Made by a program: the position numbers and the translations under genes | Shown: piece by piece, positions 35,764 to 45,129 of the stretch | Layout: every line of letters begins with the position of its first letter | Numbering within the stretch: position 1 is the stretch's first letter | Assembly (NCBI RefSeq): GCF_027186265.1 | Contig: NZ_CP114176.1 | Coordinates: 3,410,001-3,474,000, forward strand | Direction of reading: 5' to 3' | Origin: Lentibacillus daqui | Lineage (GTDB): Bacteria; Bacillota; Bacilli; Bacillales; Amphibacillaceae | DNA length: 64,000 nucleotides | The notes under the pieces: generated by a model | What the model was told of the DNA's origin: nothing | Seen by the model: only the letters and a program-made list of their open reading frames with translations | The model's database searches: none

Positions 35764-36562
35764 TCATTTGGCAGCACCCATTCTATCTGTTCCCATTGGT
35801 TTTAGGTTTCCGTTCTTGTCATAGTTAAAACTATCGAAGCGGTATTTACAGTAAAGTATTACGAGTTGTTCTGGCAGGACAAAAAGCATAGTATAGAAAA
35901 GTAAAATAAATAGTGTTACCATTACAATGGATTCAATATCAGCAAGACCAAACGTCCTAACAAGGTATTGTAGAATGAAAAGCAATCCAACACTACCTAC
36001 AATCACTACCTACAATAATTATTGGAACAAACGACTTTATATCATATTCAGCCTTAGATCTTAATTTATCCTTTTTAGACCCCTTACGATATTCCCCTTT
36101 TCCTAGCAGAATATAGAACCGAATACATGTCACAGTAAACACAAGTAAACCAAATAACAATGTTATACAGGTAAATATCAACAGGGACTTTTGCGAAATC
36201 ATCCTATCTGCACCAATTAGAAACAGTGCGGAAAGATAAAAACATACTCCTCCCGTGTTTTGCGATACTAAAGTAATCAATAGGTACTGTATCTTTTGAC
36301 CTTTCATATATATCTTTGGAACGGCGTAAACAATGGATAGGAGAACTAAGGCGCTTGTTATTATTAAATGTAACGTAAACAATCCACCTTCATATGGAAA
36401 AATGGTGCTATCTGCAGCTACAATATAGGTTAAAAAAAATATTAAAGGCTGAAAAAAGATAAATAATATTAATGCAAACCCCAATGAGCTAGGACTTTGT
36501 CTACCGGATTCAAGTGACCCCCTTTAAACGGCAAAGTCCTCCTCTGATAGTCTTTTTAACAT
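35764..36562 (-). pseudogene. Family IV membrane immunity gene, doubly inactivated
   Basis: This is a paralog of the intact gene at 55066-55851 (shared FTCIRFYILL-like core, LPEQLVxLYCKYRFDSFNYD and NLKPMG ends). It is broken twice: TAA at 36524-36526 replaces the TTA leucine codon of the intact copy (EDFAV stop RGSLES), and a 13-bp tandem duplication, CACTACCTACAAT at 35991-36003 and 36004-36016, shifts the frame before the last helices. About six membrane segments are recognisable. It directly follows the tail remnant of the matching toxin. Confidence 0.88.
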
Positions 36563-36606
36563 CACCGTTCAATCCCTTCCTGAAGATTTTCTTCTAGCTA
36601 TAGCTA

Positions 36607-36660
36607 CTAGCTGAACCAGCCTTTTATTTTATGGATAGCACCCTTTGCGCGTCTCAGCAA
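36607..36660 (-). pseudogene. Toxin C-terminal tail remnant, type IV
   Basis: The final codons AKGAIHKIKGWFS plus TAG match the end of the toxin at 55874 (AKGALHKIKGWFS). Everything upstream in this frame is lost. It lies 45 bases before the family IV immunity pseudogene, the same arrangement as at 55-56 kb. Confidence 0.8.
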
Positions 36661-36819
36661 AGTTTCTACTTATTGTTTCTTCCACTAGTGAAAATACCGG
36701 AAAAAATGTTTTTCATCCTTAAATGCTTCTTACATTGAAGTCTTCGAAAGCTGCATCTATTTTTTCGGGAATAAAATTATAATACTTGAAAACAACATTA
36801 CGATAGGCGATTCCGTTTT

Positions 36820-36985
36820 CTTATCGTTATTGGTTATTGCAGTTTTGGATGGCTTTCCGCCTTTTCGCTGCTTATCAAGGTCTCTTACAGCATTGTGGAA
36901 GTGGAGTGGCAGAAGAAATATCATTCATCGAGGTAGAGCCGATTATTGGTATCCATCCCCTTGGGGTGTCCTGAATATACCATAA
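36820..36985 (-). pseudogene. Pretoxin linker remnant
   Basis: The minus strand encodes LHFHNAVRDLDKQRKGGKPS followed by KTA, nearly the same as the segment upstream of the toxin at 56366-56500. It is detached from any long frame. The interval 36660-36820 between it and the tail remnant also shows the unassigned fragment NFIPEKIDAAFEDFNVRS; no intact gene exists from 36563 to 37070. Confidence 0.7.
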
Positions 36986-37070
36986 CCCTTCATTGTCATT
37001 TCATTGATTCCAATTATGAATGGTTTGGTCCTTATCATTAATCAACTTGTCAAGCTATTACACACATAAT

Positions 37071-37622
37071 CTATTGTTGGGTCTGAATTTTTTCATCCCT
37101 TAGCTTTTTAATTATTTTTTTTCGCTTTAGTGGTTTCATATAAATGCAGCCAAGAAATACAGCAGTACTTAAATAACCTAGAATCAACGGTGTAATACTA
37201 TTAATAGCAAAAAATATAATAAAAGTAACTACTGCAAATAGAAAGGAAAGGATAACAACATTTAATTCTATTCGTGATTGTCTCATACCCTTATAGGCAC
37301 ACTCTTCTAAAAAATAATCATCTAGAACAATCGGGCGTTTTTTTTCCTCTGTATAATAGGTTTGATGAAGTTTATTAGCCGTGAAATAAGCAATTACTAG
37401 AGAAATAATAAACAAGCTAATATCCAGGAACAAGCTATTATATTCTTGATAGAAGCCGTTAAGAAGATTTCCAGTGATATAAAGTGCTATAGAACCCAAA
37501 TATACTTTAACATAAGAGTTTTTTTTACGAATTGGTATTTTATAAATAAGCCCGTCATCCTGATCATAAAATAATGTGTATAGATCCTTGTTTCTGTAAA
37601 ATGTAACTAAAGAATCTTTCAA
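37071..37622 (-). CDS. Family II putative immunity membrane protein
   Basis: The 183-residue protein has a hydrophilic N-terminus with the family II signature LYTLFYDQDDGLIYKIP, then two pairs of membrane helices separated by a polar loop (RPIVLDDYFLEECAYKG) and a basic end MKPLKRKKIIKKL. Paralogs are at 60695, 59499 (broken) and two fragments. It starts with TTG after GGAGGGATAAAAC. It directly follows a toxin remnant with the GITDGLG tail, as do the other family II genes, so an immunity role is inferred. I know no named family. Confidence 0.7.
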   Translation of the reverse strand: MKDSLVTFYRNKDLYTLFYDQDDGLIYKIPIRKKNSYVKVYLGSIALYITGNLLNGFYQEYNSLFLDISLFIISLVIAYFTANKLHQTYYTEEKKRPIVLDDYFLEECAYKGMRQSRIELNVVILSFLFAVVTFIIFFAINSITPLILGYLSTAVFLGCIYMKPLKRKKIIKKLRDEKIQTQQ

Positions 37623-37644
37623 GTTTTATCCCTCCATCAAATCT

Positions 37645-37894
37645 TTAACCAAAAATTGTTCCTAAACCATCAGTTATTCCTGACCACGCATCGCCTACGA
37701 AATTTTTTCTACCTTCCCATAGTGATTTGCACCTTCTCGTATATCATCTGCATGATCATAGACCCAATCGAAAGCTTTCCCGCCACCATAGCAAAACCGG
37801 CACCTATTAACGATCCAACTGGTCAACCAACTGCAAATTCCGCTGTTTCGGCCATCGTTGTTATAATACCATGACTTCCTGCTTTAAAGGCGGT
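37645..37894 (-). pseudogene. Toxin C-terminal remnant, GITDGLG tail type
   Basis: Fragments in three frames read TAFKAGSHGIITTMAETAEF, then GKAFDWVYDHADDIREGANH, then KNFVGDAWSGITDGLGTIFG and a stop. At least one in-frame TGA and two frameshifts break it. The small-residue-rich first part recalls the glycine-zipper regions of the sister cassettes at 60055 and 61270. It is followed after 22 bases by family II immunity. Confidence 0.82.
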
Positions 37895-38020
37895 ATCTGT
37901 ACCCCGAATAATCATACCACATTCCTTGCTTCTCTGTTTCCTCTGACGGGAAGATCATGCTGCTCTATTCAAAATCATAAGTTTGCCTGTTCCTTCTCCA
38001 ATTGATTCAATTAGTAGCAT
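37895..38020 (-). pseudogene. DUF4176 gene fragment
   Basis: ATG 38018-38020 follows GGAGGGAAATTATC. The first part, MLLIESIGEGTGKLMILNRA, and a shifted second part, LPSEETEKQGMWYDYSGY, match DUF4176. At SGY it runs directly into the toxin remnant, so DUF4176 and toxin sequences were joined by deletion or recombination. Confidence 0.75.
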
Positions 38021-38064
38021 GATAATTTCCCTCCTAATTCATTTTACACTTACAATCCGAGACT

Positions 38065-38745
38065 CTAGGCATCATCCTGTGGGAAAGCTTTTGATCTTTT
38101 GCCACCCAGAAACATGACCCTTGTATTCCCCTCAATTATCGTTGCGAGTCCGGGCAAAACGATCCCAGCAAATATAAGCATAGTTGAAAATATCAATATT
38201 ATCCAATTACCATATTCAATATATGCTGCGGCTCCCATTACTCCCAATCCAACACAGCCAACATAAACGAATGTAACCAGAAAAATAACTTTAAATGAAT
38301 CAGGCATGACCCATAAGCGACCTTTAAATAACTGACTAAGGTCGATTATTTGATACATGTTTTTTTTAAACATTCGACTGATAGTAAAGATGAGTAATAT
38401 CATGAGAACAACAATAACTGTCACAATGATTGCATTTACATAAATCGGAATATCAACGTCAAAATAATTCGCTATAGGGCTTAAACTGCTGGCAGCAATA
38501 GAGGCTAAGATCGCCCATAAAAATTGAGAAGAACCCACCTTTTCCTTTACGGTAGGAGCTGTTAATTCTTCTGCAATTTCTGGATCCTCCACTTTATATA
38601 CACGATTGGGAAGCAGCCAGTAGAAAAAAGGAAATAATAGCTTCCAAAGGGACGCCCCTCCCATATCCAGAATATAGTTCTCTCCTTTAATTGTCAGTAT
38701 TCGATACCTTAAATTTTTGGCTGTACGATGCACAGTGCATTTCAT
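38065..38745 (-). CDS. DUF443 membrane protein (TsaI-like immunity), 226-residue subtype
   Basis: DUF443 proteins are tandem-transmembrane proteins; in Staphylococcus aureus the DUF443 protein TsaI protects against the membrane-depolarising T7SS toxin TspA. This intact copy has the signature LRYRILTIKGENYILDMGGA, LLFPFFYWLLPNRVYKVEDP and about five membrane helices. It is closest to the copies at 51930 and 61621. No toxin remains upstream of it, only the SDR gene, so it may be an orphan immunity gene. Confidence 0.88.
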   Translation of the reverse strand: MKCTVHRTAKNLRYRILTIKGENYILDMGGASLWKLLFPFFYWLLPNRVYKVEDPEIAEELTAPTVKEKVGSSQFLWAILASIAASSLSPIANYFDVDIPIYVNAIIVTVIVVLMILLIFTISRMFKKNMYQIIDLSQLFKGRLWVMPDSFKVIFLVTFVYVGCVGLGVMGAAAYIEYGNWIILIFSTMLIFAGIVLPGLATIIEGNTRVMFLGGKRSKAFPQDDA

Positions 38746-38897
38746 ACAAAATCCCCCTTCCTACCACTCCACCACTCATCAGTATGATAAATAATAATAA
38801 AAGCAATGAAAACCCAATATTGCTTTTTATGGCTTTCCACATTCTATATTTACTCCTATTTACTCCTTAACACCCGATAAAATCATTGTCATTCGAA

Positions 38898-38934
38898 AAA
38901 AATACTATTCCAAACTAACTTGGGATAGTATTTT
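38898..38934 (-). terminator. Terminator of the SDR gene
   Basis: AAAATACTATCCCAA and TTGGAATAGTATTTT pair with one G-T mismatch around a seven-base loop; on the minus strand it is followed by T residues. The rest of 38746-39045 holds nothing else that I can recognise. Confidence 0.75.
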
Positions 38935-39045
38935 AATATCTTAATATCGTAGACTAGGCGCAAACTTCATCACTCATCCTCGATAATTATAGATACTTCT
39001 ATTGTTCTTTTACAAAGCCTTACGCTGTTCAGAAAAACCATTCAC

Positions 39046-39756
39046 TTAAACAGGTCTAACCAAAATTTCATTGACATTCACATAATCCGGCTGAGTCACC
39101 GCATAAACAACGGCTCGCGCAATGTCTTTCGGTTCAAGTTTTTTCCGATTGCTTTCAAATGGGCTTTCTGAACTTAACGGCGTTTCCACCATGCCCGGTG
39201 AAATACTAGTGACGCGCACGCCAGTTTGGACAAGCTCTTTCTCCATACCAGCGGAGATTGCACGTACAGCAAATTTCGTTGCACAGTATACGGTCAATCG
39301 CTCTGTCACTTCAAATCCGGAATCCGAAGCGATATTGACAATATGTCCACTTTTCTTTTCCAACATATCAGGTAAGACGGAATGGATGCCATAAAGAACA
39401 CCCTTCACATTAATATCAATCATCTGCTCCCAATCAGAGACGTCTCCTTCTAGTACTCTGCTTGACCCCATCATGCCGGCATTATTAACATAAATATCTA
39501 CACTGCCAAATGCTTGTTGGGCGCGCTCAGCCAGAAAATTCACATCCTTTTGCTTCGTCACGTCTATTTTAACACATAGCATTTTTGCTTTCTGATTCAT
39601 TTCTTCGGCTATTGTGGCAAGTTTCTCCCCGTTCCTTGCAGCAAGCACGACATTTGCCCCTGCCTCGGCAAGTTCTTTCGCGATGGCTGAGCCAATACCA
39701 CTGCTTGCTCCGGTAACAACCGCTGTTTTTCCTACTAATTGTTGTGTCATCGTCAT
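39046..39756 (-). CDS. Short-chain dehydrogenase/reductase
   Basis: The 236-residue classical SDR has the NAD(P) motif TGASSGIGSAIAKEL, NNAGMM, catalytic Ser in NIASDSGF and YxxxK in YCATK, then SPGMVETPL. Basic residues after the glycine motif (AARNGEK) favour NADP. ATG 39754-39756 follows GGGGGGA; a second ATG two codons later is possible. Its substrate is unknown. It is the only metabolic gene in the island, flanked by its own terminator and decayed cassettes. Confidence 0.88.
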   Translation of the reverse strand: MTMTQQLVGKTAVVTGASSGIGSAIAKELAEAGANVVLAARNGEKLATIAEEMNQKAKMLCVKIDVTKQKDVNFLAERAQQAFGSVDIYVNNAGMMGSSRVLEGDVSDWEQMIDINVKGVLYGIHSVLPDMLEKKSGHIVNIASDSGFEVTERLTVYCATKFAVRAISAGMEKELVQTGVRVTSISPGMVETPLSSESPFESNRKKLEPKDIARAVVYAVTQPDYVNVNEILVRPV

Positions 39757-40119
39757 CAAATCCCCCCTTCGTTTAAAACACCCTTTGCTTGTCAACTTAT
39801 ATTCCCTTCCAAAATACATTACGAATTATAAAATATCCAGCAAGATGGGTGAAGTGTATGTGCTCATTGCTATACCAAATGACATACTTTTCAGATACGT
39901 ATTTTTGCATTGCTCCCCAAACTTAATTCTAATATATCGGTATGTGCGTTCTTCCTATTAAAATACCTCACCAACGCTATTAAACCTATTATCCTATGTA
40001 AATCTGATAAACAAAAGAAGTATACCGTTAATATGCTTCTTTTTCATAATAATTTCATCCCGTTTTATTCCATCAGACCCGTAACAGGAATGCTCCCTCC
40101 CCTTTGATGGCATAATCTT
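39757..40119. other. Interval upstream of the SDR gene with decayed cassette DNA
   Basis: This holds the SDR promoter region, which I could not resolve, and near 40018-40045 a hairpin-like GAAGTATA/TATGCTTC segment of the type found downstream of the DUF4176 genes. No intact gene is present. Confidence 0.4.
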
Positions 40120-40262
40120 TCATACTATCCTGGATTAAAAAATAGCCCCTCATAAGGCTGATATATTTCATTTGCATATTTTGAGCCATATAATACTATA
40201 AAAAATAGAATCATATAACCAAGCGGATTGATTCCGCGATGAAAGAGCCGGTATAAATGATT
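40120..40262 (-). pseudogene. Family II immunity gene fragment
   Basis: The minus strand reads PLGYMILFFIVLYGSKYANE followed by IYQPYEGLFFN, matching the first helix region of family II (ITYGSKFLDGIYQGYQTTFLN at 60695). Both ends are missing and a stop follows. Confidence 0.65.
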
Positions 40263-40285
40263 ATTTTGTTTACCTTTTTTTACTT

Positions 40286-40932
40286 TTATATTCTTCTATC
40301 CTTTAATTTCACGGTAATATTTCCTTCTTTAAATGTTTTGTGATTGAGTAGAAATATACCAAATAATACTCCTGACGCAACGATTAGCACCATAAAATTT
40401 CGAGATTCAACATATCCTAGGAAAAAAAATACACTCAATCCTAAAATCACAAGATAACTCAATAATACGTTTAAAAAATGTCTCACTGAACCTGGGCGAA
40501 TCCACAGTTTTCCCCTGGGCAATGTTTCAAATTTAAGAACATCATACATTTTCTTTTTGCGGTTTCGACTGATGGAAAAAGATAATAAACCCACCAATAC
40601 TATAGCAAGCACCAGCAACGCTATATTGATTAATGGCGACATGGGAACGTTAAAGTAATCCATTAAAGGGGCTAAGAACATCCCACCCGTATAGGAAACC
40701 CCAGTGGCGAAAACCAGATAAGATCCCCCCGTTTTTTCATTTTTTCGGTCTTTAATCGTTCTATAACAGCCTGATCCTCAACTTTGAAAATATAATTGGG
40801 AAGCAGCCAGAAGAAAAATGGAAAAATAATCTTCCAAAAGGATCGTTCTATATCCATAATGTAGGTTTCTCCTTTGATTATCAAAATTCGATACCGTTCA
40901 TTGTTAGCTAAATGTTGTACTTCGCCTTTCAT
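40286..40932 (-). pseudogene. DUF443 gene with a single frameshift
   Basis: Residues MKGEVQHLANNERYRILIIK to EKMKKRG lie in one frame and SYLVFATGVSYTGG to the end in another. The shift falls in the AAAACGGGGGGATC run near 40720-40730; the intact sister at 49248 keeps one frame there (MKKAGGSYLIF). The remaining sequence is well preserved, so the lesion is recent or a base-calling issue. It follows the NPGESIASGL tail remnant. Confidence 0.85.
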
Positions 40933-40971
40933 AAAGCAATCTCCTAATCTTCGTCATTCGTTCTTGTCTAT

Positions 40972-41223
40972 TAAGCAAGGGATTCAAAGAACTAAGACCG
41001 CTAGCTATAGACTCACCTGGATTCTTGAAAGTTCCTTGAGTGCACTATCCTTGGCATTCTTAGCCTTTTCCATCTGTTCTTCTTTCTTACCCGCATTATA
41101 ATCATGCAATTTCGCTAACTCACTAATTTGGGATGCACCTTCAAATTCCGCAAACCGTGCTGTTCCTTCACTCGTTTTGGCACTACTCATCACTGTCTCA
41201 ATTTGATGTATGATCTCTTTCAC
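40972..41223 (-). pseudogene. LXG C-terminal half joined to a type I toxin tail (frameshifted)
   Basis: The protein MKEIIHQIETVMSSAKTSEG continues through LHDYNAGKKEEQMEKAKNAK and then should reach KNPGESIASGLSSLNP. One base is missing in CTTTTCAAG relative to the sister at 49925, and another in the NPF codons. The first part looks like the end of an LXG domain; no toxin domain lies between it and the tail. DUF443 follows 40 bases later. Confidence 0.75.
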
Positions 41224-41303
41224 ATCTGTTCATCGCCTACACCATTGAACGAGGATAAATCTATTAAACATTTTGTCTTTATGTTTTAGTATTTATTACC
41301 AAT

Positions 41304-41812
41304 CTATTCTTTAATTTTCACTGCAACATTTCCTTCTTTTATTGTTTTACGGTTAGTTAGTAACAATAAAAATAATATTAATGATGCGGCGACTAACACT
41401 ATAACATTTTGTGTTTCAACATACGCAAAGAAGAAAAATACGCTAACCCCTAAAAGCACAATATAACTAAACAATACATTTAAAAAATGCTTTATAGAGC
41501 TTGGCTGAATCCTTATTTTACTTTTAAACAGTGCTTCAAGTTCTACTGCGTTATATAGTTTCTTCTCGTGGCTACGGCTGATCGAAACATACAACAAAGG
41601 TACGAATATTAAAGCAATCAACAGTATTGCTATATTGACCAGTGGCGGCATGGAAATGTCAAAGTAATCCATTAAAGGCGCTAGGAGCATACCGAGTGCA
41701 TAGGAAATTCCTATCGTAAAAGTCATACCGGAAGCCCCTCTTTTCCACTTTTTTCGTCTGAAGCTGTTCTACGATAGGATTCCACATAAAAGGGGATCAA
41801 TCTTTTTTCCAT
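41304..41812 (-). pseudogene. DUF443 gene with replaced N-terminus
   Basis: The intact part MTFTIGISYALGMLLAPLMD to KEGNVAVKIKE is the DUF443 membrane domain. Upstream, a shifted frame has IVEQLQTKKVEKRG (DUF443) and before it MEKRLIPFYVES, which resembles the N-terminus of immunity families II and III. The gene thus looks like a recombinant between immunity genes that then lost its frame. Confidence 0.7.
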
Positions 41813-42045
41813 GATCATCACACTCCTGACGTGTATATAGTATAGTGTCCATATAGCAAAGATGGATGGAAAATATTAATTAGGACCGCAGATGTAGCTA
41901 CTAAACTATGTTTTTCTCGATAAGGGCGGAAATTTTCTGTTTCATATGAACGAAAAATTGACTCCAATTTACACTTCAATATCATTCGAATCAAATCAAA
42001 GGTTGAGGTTTATTCTTACCAATATTGAACCACATGATCTTGATA

Positions 42046-42525
42046 TTATTTCTTTTTAAACACTACATCGTTCTTTAATAAACCAACTACATTTATGGTA
42101 CTCAAAATCAAAGTAAGGAAAAAGGTTACATACCCTAATATACTTAATATCGGGAGTAATTGGTCAAAGTTGTTAAAGACTTTCCTGTCAGCGAGAAATT
42201 TTTCAATTAATGATCTAAATTTAATTTGTAAAAATATAAAAATGATCGCCGCAATATAAATCAAAACGATACCAAAGATAAGAGGAAATCTTCTGCTTGT
42301 GCGCATATAGCTCCCCACCCCAAAATTAAGTATTGTCGTTTTAATAATACCAGGTTCGGACTCATTTCCTCTATTAGCAAGTGCAGTCATCTTTACAAAG
42401 AAATTCGGTATCAAAACTAATAAACCTATAAATATTGATAAATAACCTAACAACAGATTATAAATACTAATTGCGTTTACAAATATACTAACTACACAAA
42501 GCAAAATAATATATCTTGCCTTCAA
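42046..42525 (-). CDS. Unrecognised polytopic membrane protein (159 aa)
   Basis: The protein starts MKARYIILLCVVSIFVNAIS and has about four to five hydrophobic segments, with a short basic C-terminus NDVVFKKK. The ATG follows a GGAGG-like site (ATAGGAGGATTT). I recognise no family. It lies 47 bases after another membrane gene within the cassette array, so an immunity or accessory role is possible but unsupported. Confidence 0.6.
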   Translation of the reverse strand: MKARYIILLCVVSIFVNAISIYNLLLGYLSIFIGLLVLIPNFFVKMTALANRGNESEPGIIKTTILNFGVGSYMRTSRRFPLIFGIVLIYIAAIIFIFLQIKFRSLIEKFLADRKVFNNFDQLLPILSILGYVTFFLTLILSTINVVGLLKNDVVFKKK

Positions 42526-42572
42526 TTTAAATCCTCCTATTTTAGGAAAAATCCCGTACCTTCCAATATAAC

Positions 42573-43022
42573 TTATTCATTGTCCCTTGATATCAAATAC
42601 TTGTAAATAATCGCATCTAATGTTCCAGCGTTAAAGGTACCCTCAGAGAATACTTTTACCTTTTGAAACCCCACCAACCCAAGAAAAAATGTAACGGGAA
42701 TCATAAAAATAATACAGCTTACCTTATTTAGTACCAGCAACCGTTTTAGCTTTTGGTCTTTAATCTCAAGTTGTTTAAAACGCTTTAAAAATTTTAAGCA
42801 ATGAAACCAATTAACCATATAAAATATAAACATTACAGAAAAACCAATAGCGCAACCATAATAAAAGAAACGATACGAGCCTTCCAATGTCTTAGGTATC
42901 AAAATCCCTCCCAATATAACGGTTACGCCCATAACAGCAAATATTATAGGCAATATAATACTAAAGTGATATGCCTTTTTAGATGAATCTCTTAATAGTT
43001 GCCAAGCTTCTTCCTTATTCAT
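42573..43022 (-). CDS. Unrecognised four-helix membrane protein (149 aa)
   Basis: MNKEEAWQLLRDSSKKAYHF opens a protein with two membrane hairpins separated by a basic loop (FLKRFKQLEIKDQKLKRLL). The ATG follows AAAAAGGAGAAAAATTA. It lies between the family III gene and the 42046 gene, all minus strand and closely spaced, probably one transcript. Function is unknown. Confidence 0.6.
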   Translation of the reverse strand: MNKEEAWQLLRDSSKKAYHFSIILPIIFAVMGVTVILGGILIPKTLEGSYRFFYYGCAIGFSVMFIFYMVNWFHCLKFLKRFKQLEIKDQKLKRLLVLNKVSCIIFMIPVTFFLGLVGFQKVKVFSEGTFNAGTLDAIIYKYLISRDNE

Positions 43023-43083
43023 TAATTTTTCTCCTTTTTATTGTAAACCTTAAACCGTTCTACCGGTAGAATATCCGTGTTTA

Positions 43084-43608
43084 CTAACTCCTTCTTTTAT
43101 AAATTTTAAATCGTTCCGGTGGTAGATAGCATACTAATACAATAAACAAAAAGAATATAAACAATGCAAAAAAAAGCCACGTTAGCCATTGATAAATCAA
43201 AAATAATACTGTAAAGGCGATAAATATTAAAAATAGAACACCAGATGTTATGACATCACCTTTTAAAGTATTCTTTCCTTTTTCAATATATTCTTCTACC
43301 ATATCCTGTGTATTAAATATTTCTCTTCTGTCTTTATGTGTTTCTTTATACTTATACACACCAAGTGCGCCACTAATTATGAAAAGAAACATAACGATCA
43401 GTACATTTATGGGATTGCCCATGGATAAATGCAGGAATTTAATACCTCGGAGAAAAGCTAACACAAGGGCCCAAGCAATCCAAAATTTGAAATCATTTCC
43501 ATTATCTTTAACTGTCTTATATATTCGCTGGGACTGATTATTTAGAAAAAATGTGAATTCTATCTTGTTTTTTATTTCCCGATGGATAGGAATTAACTTT
43601 TGCTTCAC
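43084..43608 (-). CDS. Family III putative immunity membrane protein
   Basis: The 174-residue protein starts at GTG (KQKLIPIHREIKNKIEFTF) after AAAGGAG and has four membrane segments in two hairpins (FWIAWALVLAFLRGIKFLHL, LIVMFLFIISGALGVYKY; then two at the end) and a conserved end LPPERFKIYK. It is highly similar to 62884-63399. Both follow a toxin remnant with the VGDAV..GKLGSVF tail, which suggests immunity. I know no named family. Confidence 0.7.
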   Translation of the reverse strand: MKQKLIPIHREIKNKIEFTFFLNNQSQRIYKTVKDNGNDFKFWIAWALVLAFLRGIKFLHLSMGNPINVLIVMFLFIISGALGVYKYKETHKDRREIFNTQDMVEEYIEKGKNTLKGDVITSGVLFLIFIAFTVLFLIYQWLTWLFFALFIFFLFIVLVCYLPPERFKIYKRRS

Positions 43609-43631
43609 ATTTCCACTCCTTTGACATATTA

Positions 43632-43865
43632 CTAGCTGAAAACAGAACCTAATTTACCAAAAAAACCTAAAACTGCATCACCAACCTTATCTATTCCCTC
43701 TTTTAGGTCCATGATCATAAGCCCAATCAAATGCCATGGATCCCATGCGTAGCCACTACAAGTCCAGCGCCAGTTGCAACAATTCTTGCAACGGTAAAGG
43801 GAGCAGCTGCAACTGCTAATGTCTCCAAACCAGTCCCTACCGCAGAACTAAGGCAGAACTAAGAT
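43632..43865 (-). pseudogene. Toxin C-terminal remnant, GKLGSVF tail type
   Basis: Pieces in shifted frames read SAVGTGLETLAVAAAPFTVA, then ARIVATGAGLVVATHG, and at the end GDAVLGFFGKLGSVFS with a stop. The alanine/glycine-rich hydrophobic part resembles 63434-64000. Several indels break it. It lies 23 bases before the family III gene. Confidence 0.78.
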
Positions 43866-43887
43866 GGTTAAACTAATACGTCTTCCC

Positions 43888-44359
43888 TTAAAATTGGAAA
43901 GGCAGGTATAGATAGATAAAATCTTGTTTTCCCCAATCTAAAAATTTTGTTGGATACATCATTATAAAATATTTCTCTTTAACACAAGGAAAAACAAAAT
44001 TACCATAAATAAAATGGAATGCAACATTCACCGCTACTGCTGACCATTTATCATTTTTAATCACGTAATTCACAAAAATTGAAAAGAACAAGTAACAGAA
44101 CAAAAATAATGGTGAGACTCCATAATCCAAAGATAATATGTACAACCAAGACAGACAAACCCGCTACCAGAATAGAGGCCCATAACTGAGGTAAAAGTTT
44201 AAATGAGAAATAGATAACAAGTATAAAGATAGCAGGTACTAGAACGGAATAAAGTAGTACTTTTACGCCCCCATAAACTCCAATCATAACCAATACAAAG
44301 ATAATCAATCCTGCTATTGTACCATATAATGGAATTTTGCCTCTCAATACAAGAACCAC
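43888..44359 (-). pseudogene. Frameshifted membrane protein
   Basis: Two frames, MVLVLRGKIPLYGTIAGLII to FVLLLVLF and FSIFVNYVIKNDKWSAVAVN to FIYLYLPFQF, join at the CTTTTCAATTTTT run near 44085-44100 to give one protein of about 155 residues with five hydrophobic segments. No family is recognised. It lies between an LXG remnant and a toxin remnant, perhaps once a second immunity gene. Confidence 0.6.
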
Positions 44360-44442
44360 CTCCGTACCTCAATCATAATATATTTGCTTCCAATAGCATT
44401 TTGATTTACTTGCTGATTAGGGTTTTTCATTTACCTTTTGAA

Positions 44443-44556
44443 TCAATGATCAAATGATTCCAATATCGTCAAATGCAATTCGGCAAAATATTTATACGCT
44501 TCTTTGGCTCCTTTTCCAGGAAAAGAGATCATGTCATTAATCGTTTCAATACTTGC
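44443..44556 (-). pseudogene. LXG N-terminal domain fragment
   Basis: The minus strand encodes SIETINDMISFPGKGAKEAY followed by KYFAELHLTILESFDH and a stop. The pattern F-x-GKGAKE-x4-YF-x2-LH-x3-L is the core of LXG domains (FxGKGA...FYxxxHxPFL). Flanking bases from 44360 to 44643 hold no other gene. It lies downstream of a DUF4176 gene, the normal place of the LXG gene. Confidence 0.7.
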
Positions 44557-44643
44557 TTTTTACTTTATTTGACTATGATCGAAAATTAGTGGATGCATCT
44601 TGTGAGTCATTCGAAAAATCGGTTACTTTGGATACGCCTAAGG

Positions 44644-45030
44644 TTATCCACATGAATATACTAAACAAAAGAAGCATATCATCCATATATGCTTCTTCGA
44701 TAACCATTCAATCTCTTTTATTCTGACGGACCAGTAACTGTTCCTTTTTTTGAGTTTAGGATTACTTTCTTCCTGCCAGTCCTTGAAAATCTTAATAAAT
44801 CGTTCTTCTTCTTCACCCTTAAATCCTTCAAAGACCACTTCGTCTATATTTTCTTCATTAAAATAATATACATTGTTGGGGTTCAATCCTTGTGGGTAAA
44901 AGCATCCCGAATAGTCATACCAGATCCCCTCAACTTCTGTTTCCTCTGACGGAAGAATTGGAGCTCTGTTCAGAATCATGGTTTTACTCGTTCCTTCTCT
45001 CAGATATACAATTGATCCAATAGGTAACAT
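44644..45030 (-). CDS. DUF4176 protein, C-terminus shifted
   Basis: DUF4176 proteins are small soluble proteins commonly encoded beside LXG toxins of type VIIb systems. MLPIGSIVYLREGTSKTMIL, GIWYDYSGCFYPQGLNPNNV and YYFNEENIDEVVFEGFKGEE are conserved. The ATG follows GGAGGGGAATGAAAC. Compared with 50514, one extra A in the poly-A near codon 97 replaces the expected ending GTVTGPSE with a 30-residue hydrophobic tail. Downstream, GAAGCATATA/TATATGCTTC (44664-44698) forms a terminator hairpin within that extension. Confidence 0.8.
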   Translation of the reverse strand: MLPIGSIVYLREGTSKTMILNRAPILPSEETEVEGIWYDYSGCFYPQGLNPNNVYYFNEENIDEVVFEGFKGEEEERFIKIFKDWQEESNPKLKKRNSYWSVRIKEIEWLSKKHIWMICFFCLVYSCG

Positions 45031-45129
45031 GTTTCATTCCCCTCCACCGATTTAATTTATGTTTAAAAAATACTCATGCGCTAATCTTTTAACAAAGCAT
45101 TTTATCTTCCAATTTTTTCATATAACCAT

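Noticed and set aside
39046..39756. The SDR dehydrogenase as part of the toxin system
   Set aside because: It has its own terminator, recurs nowhere in the array and looks like an ordinary metabolic gene; position alone is weak evidence.
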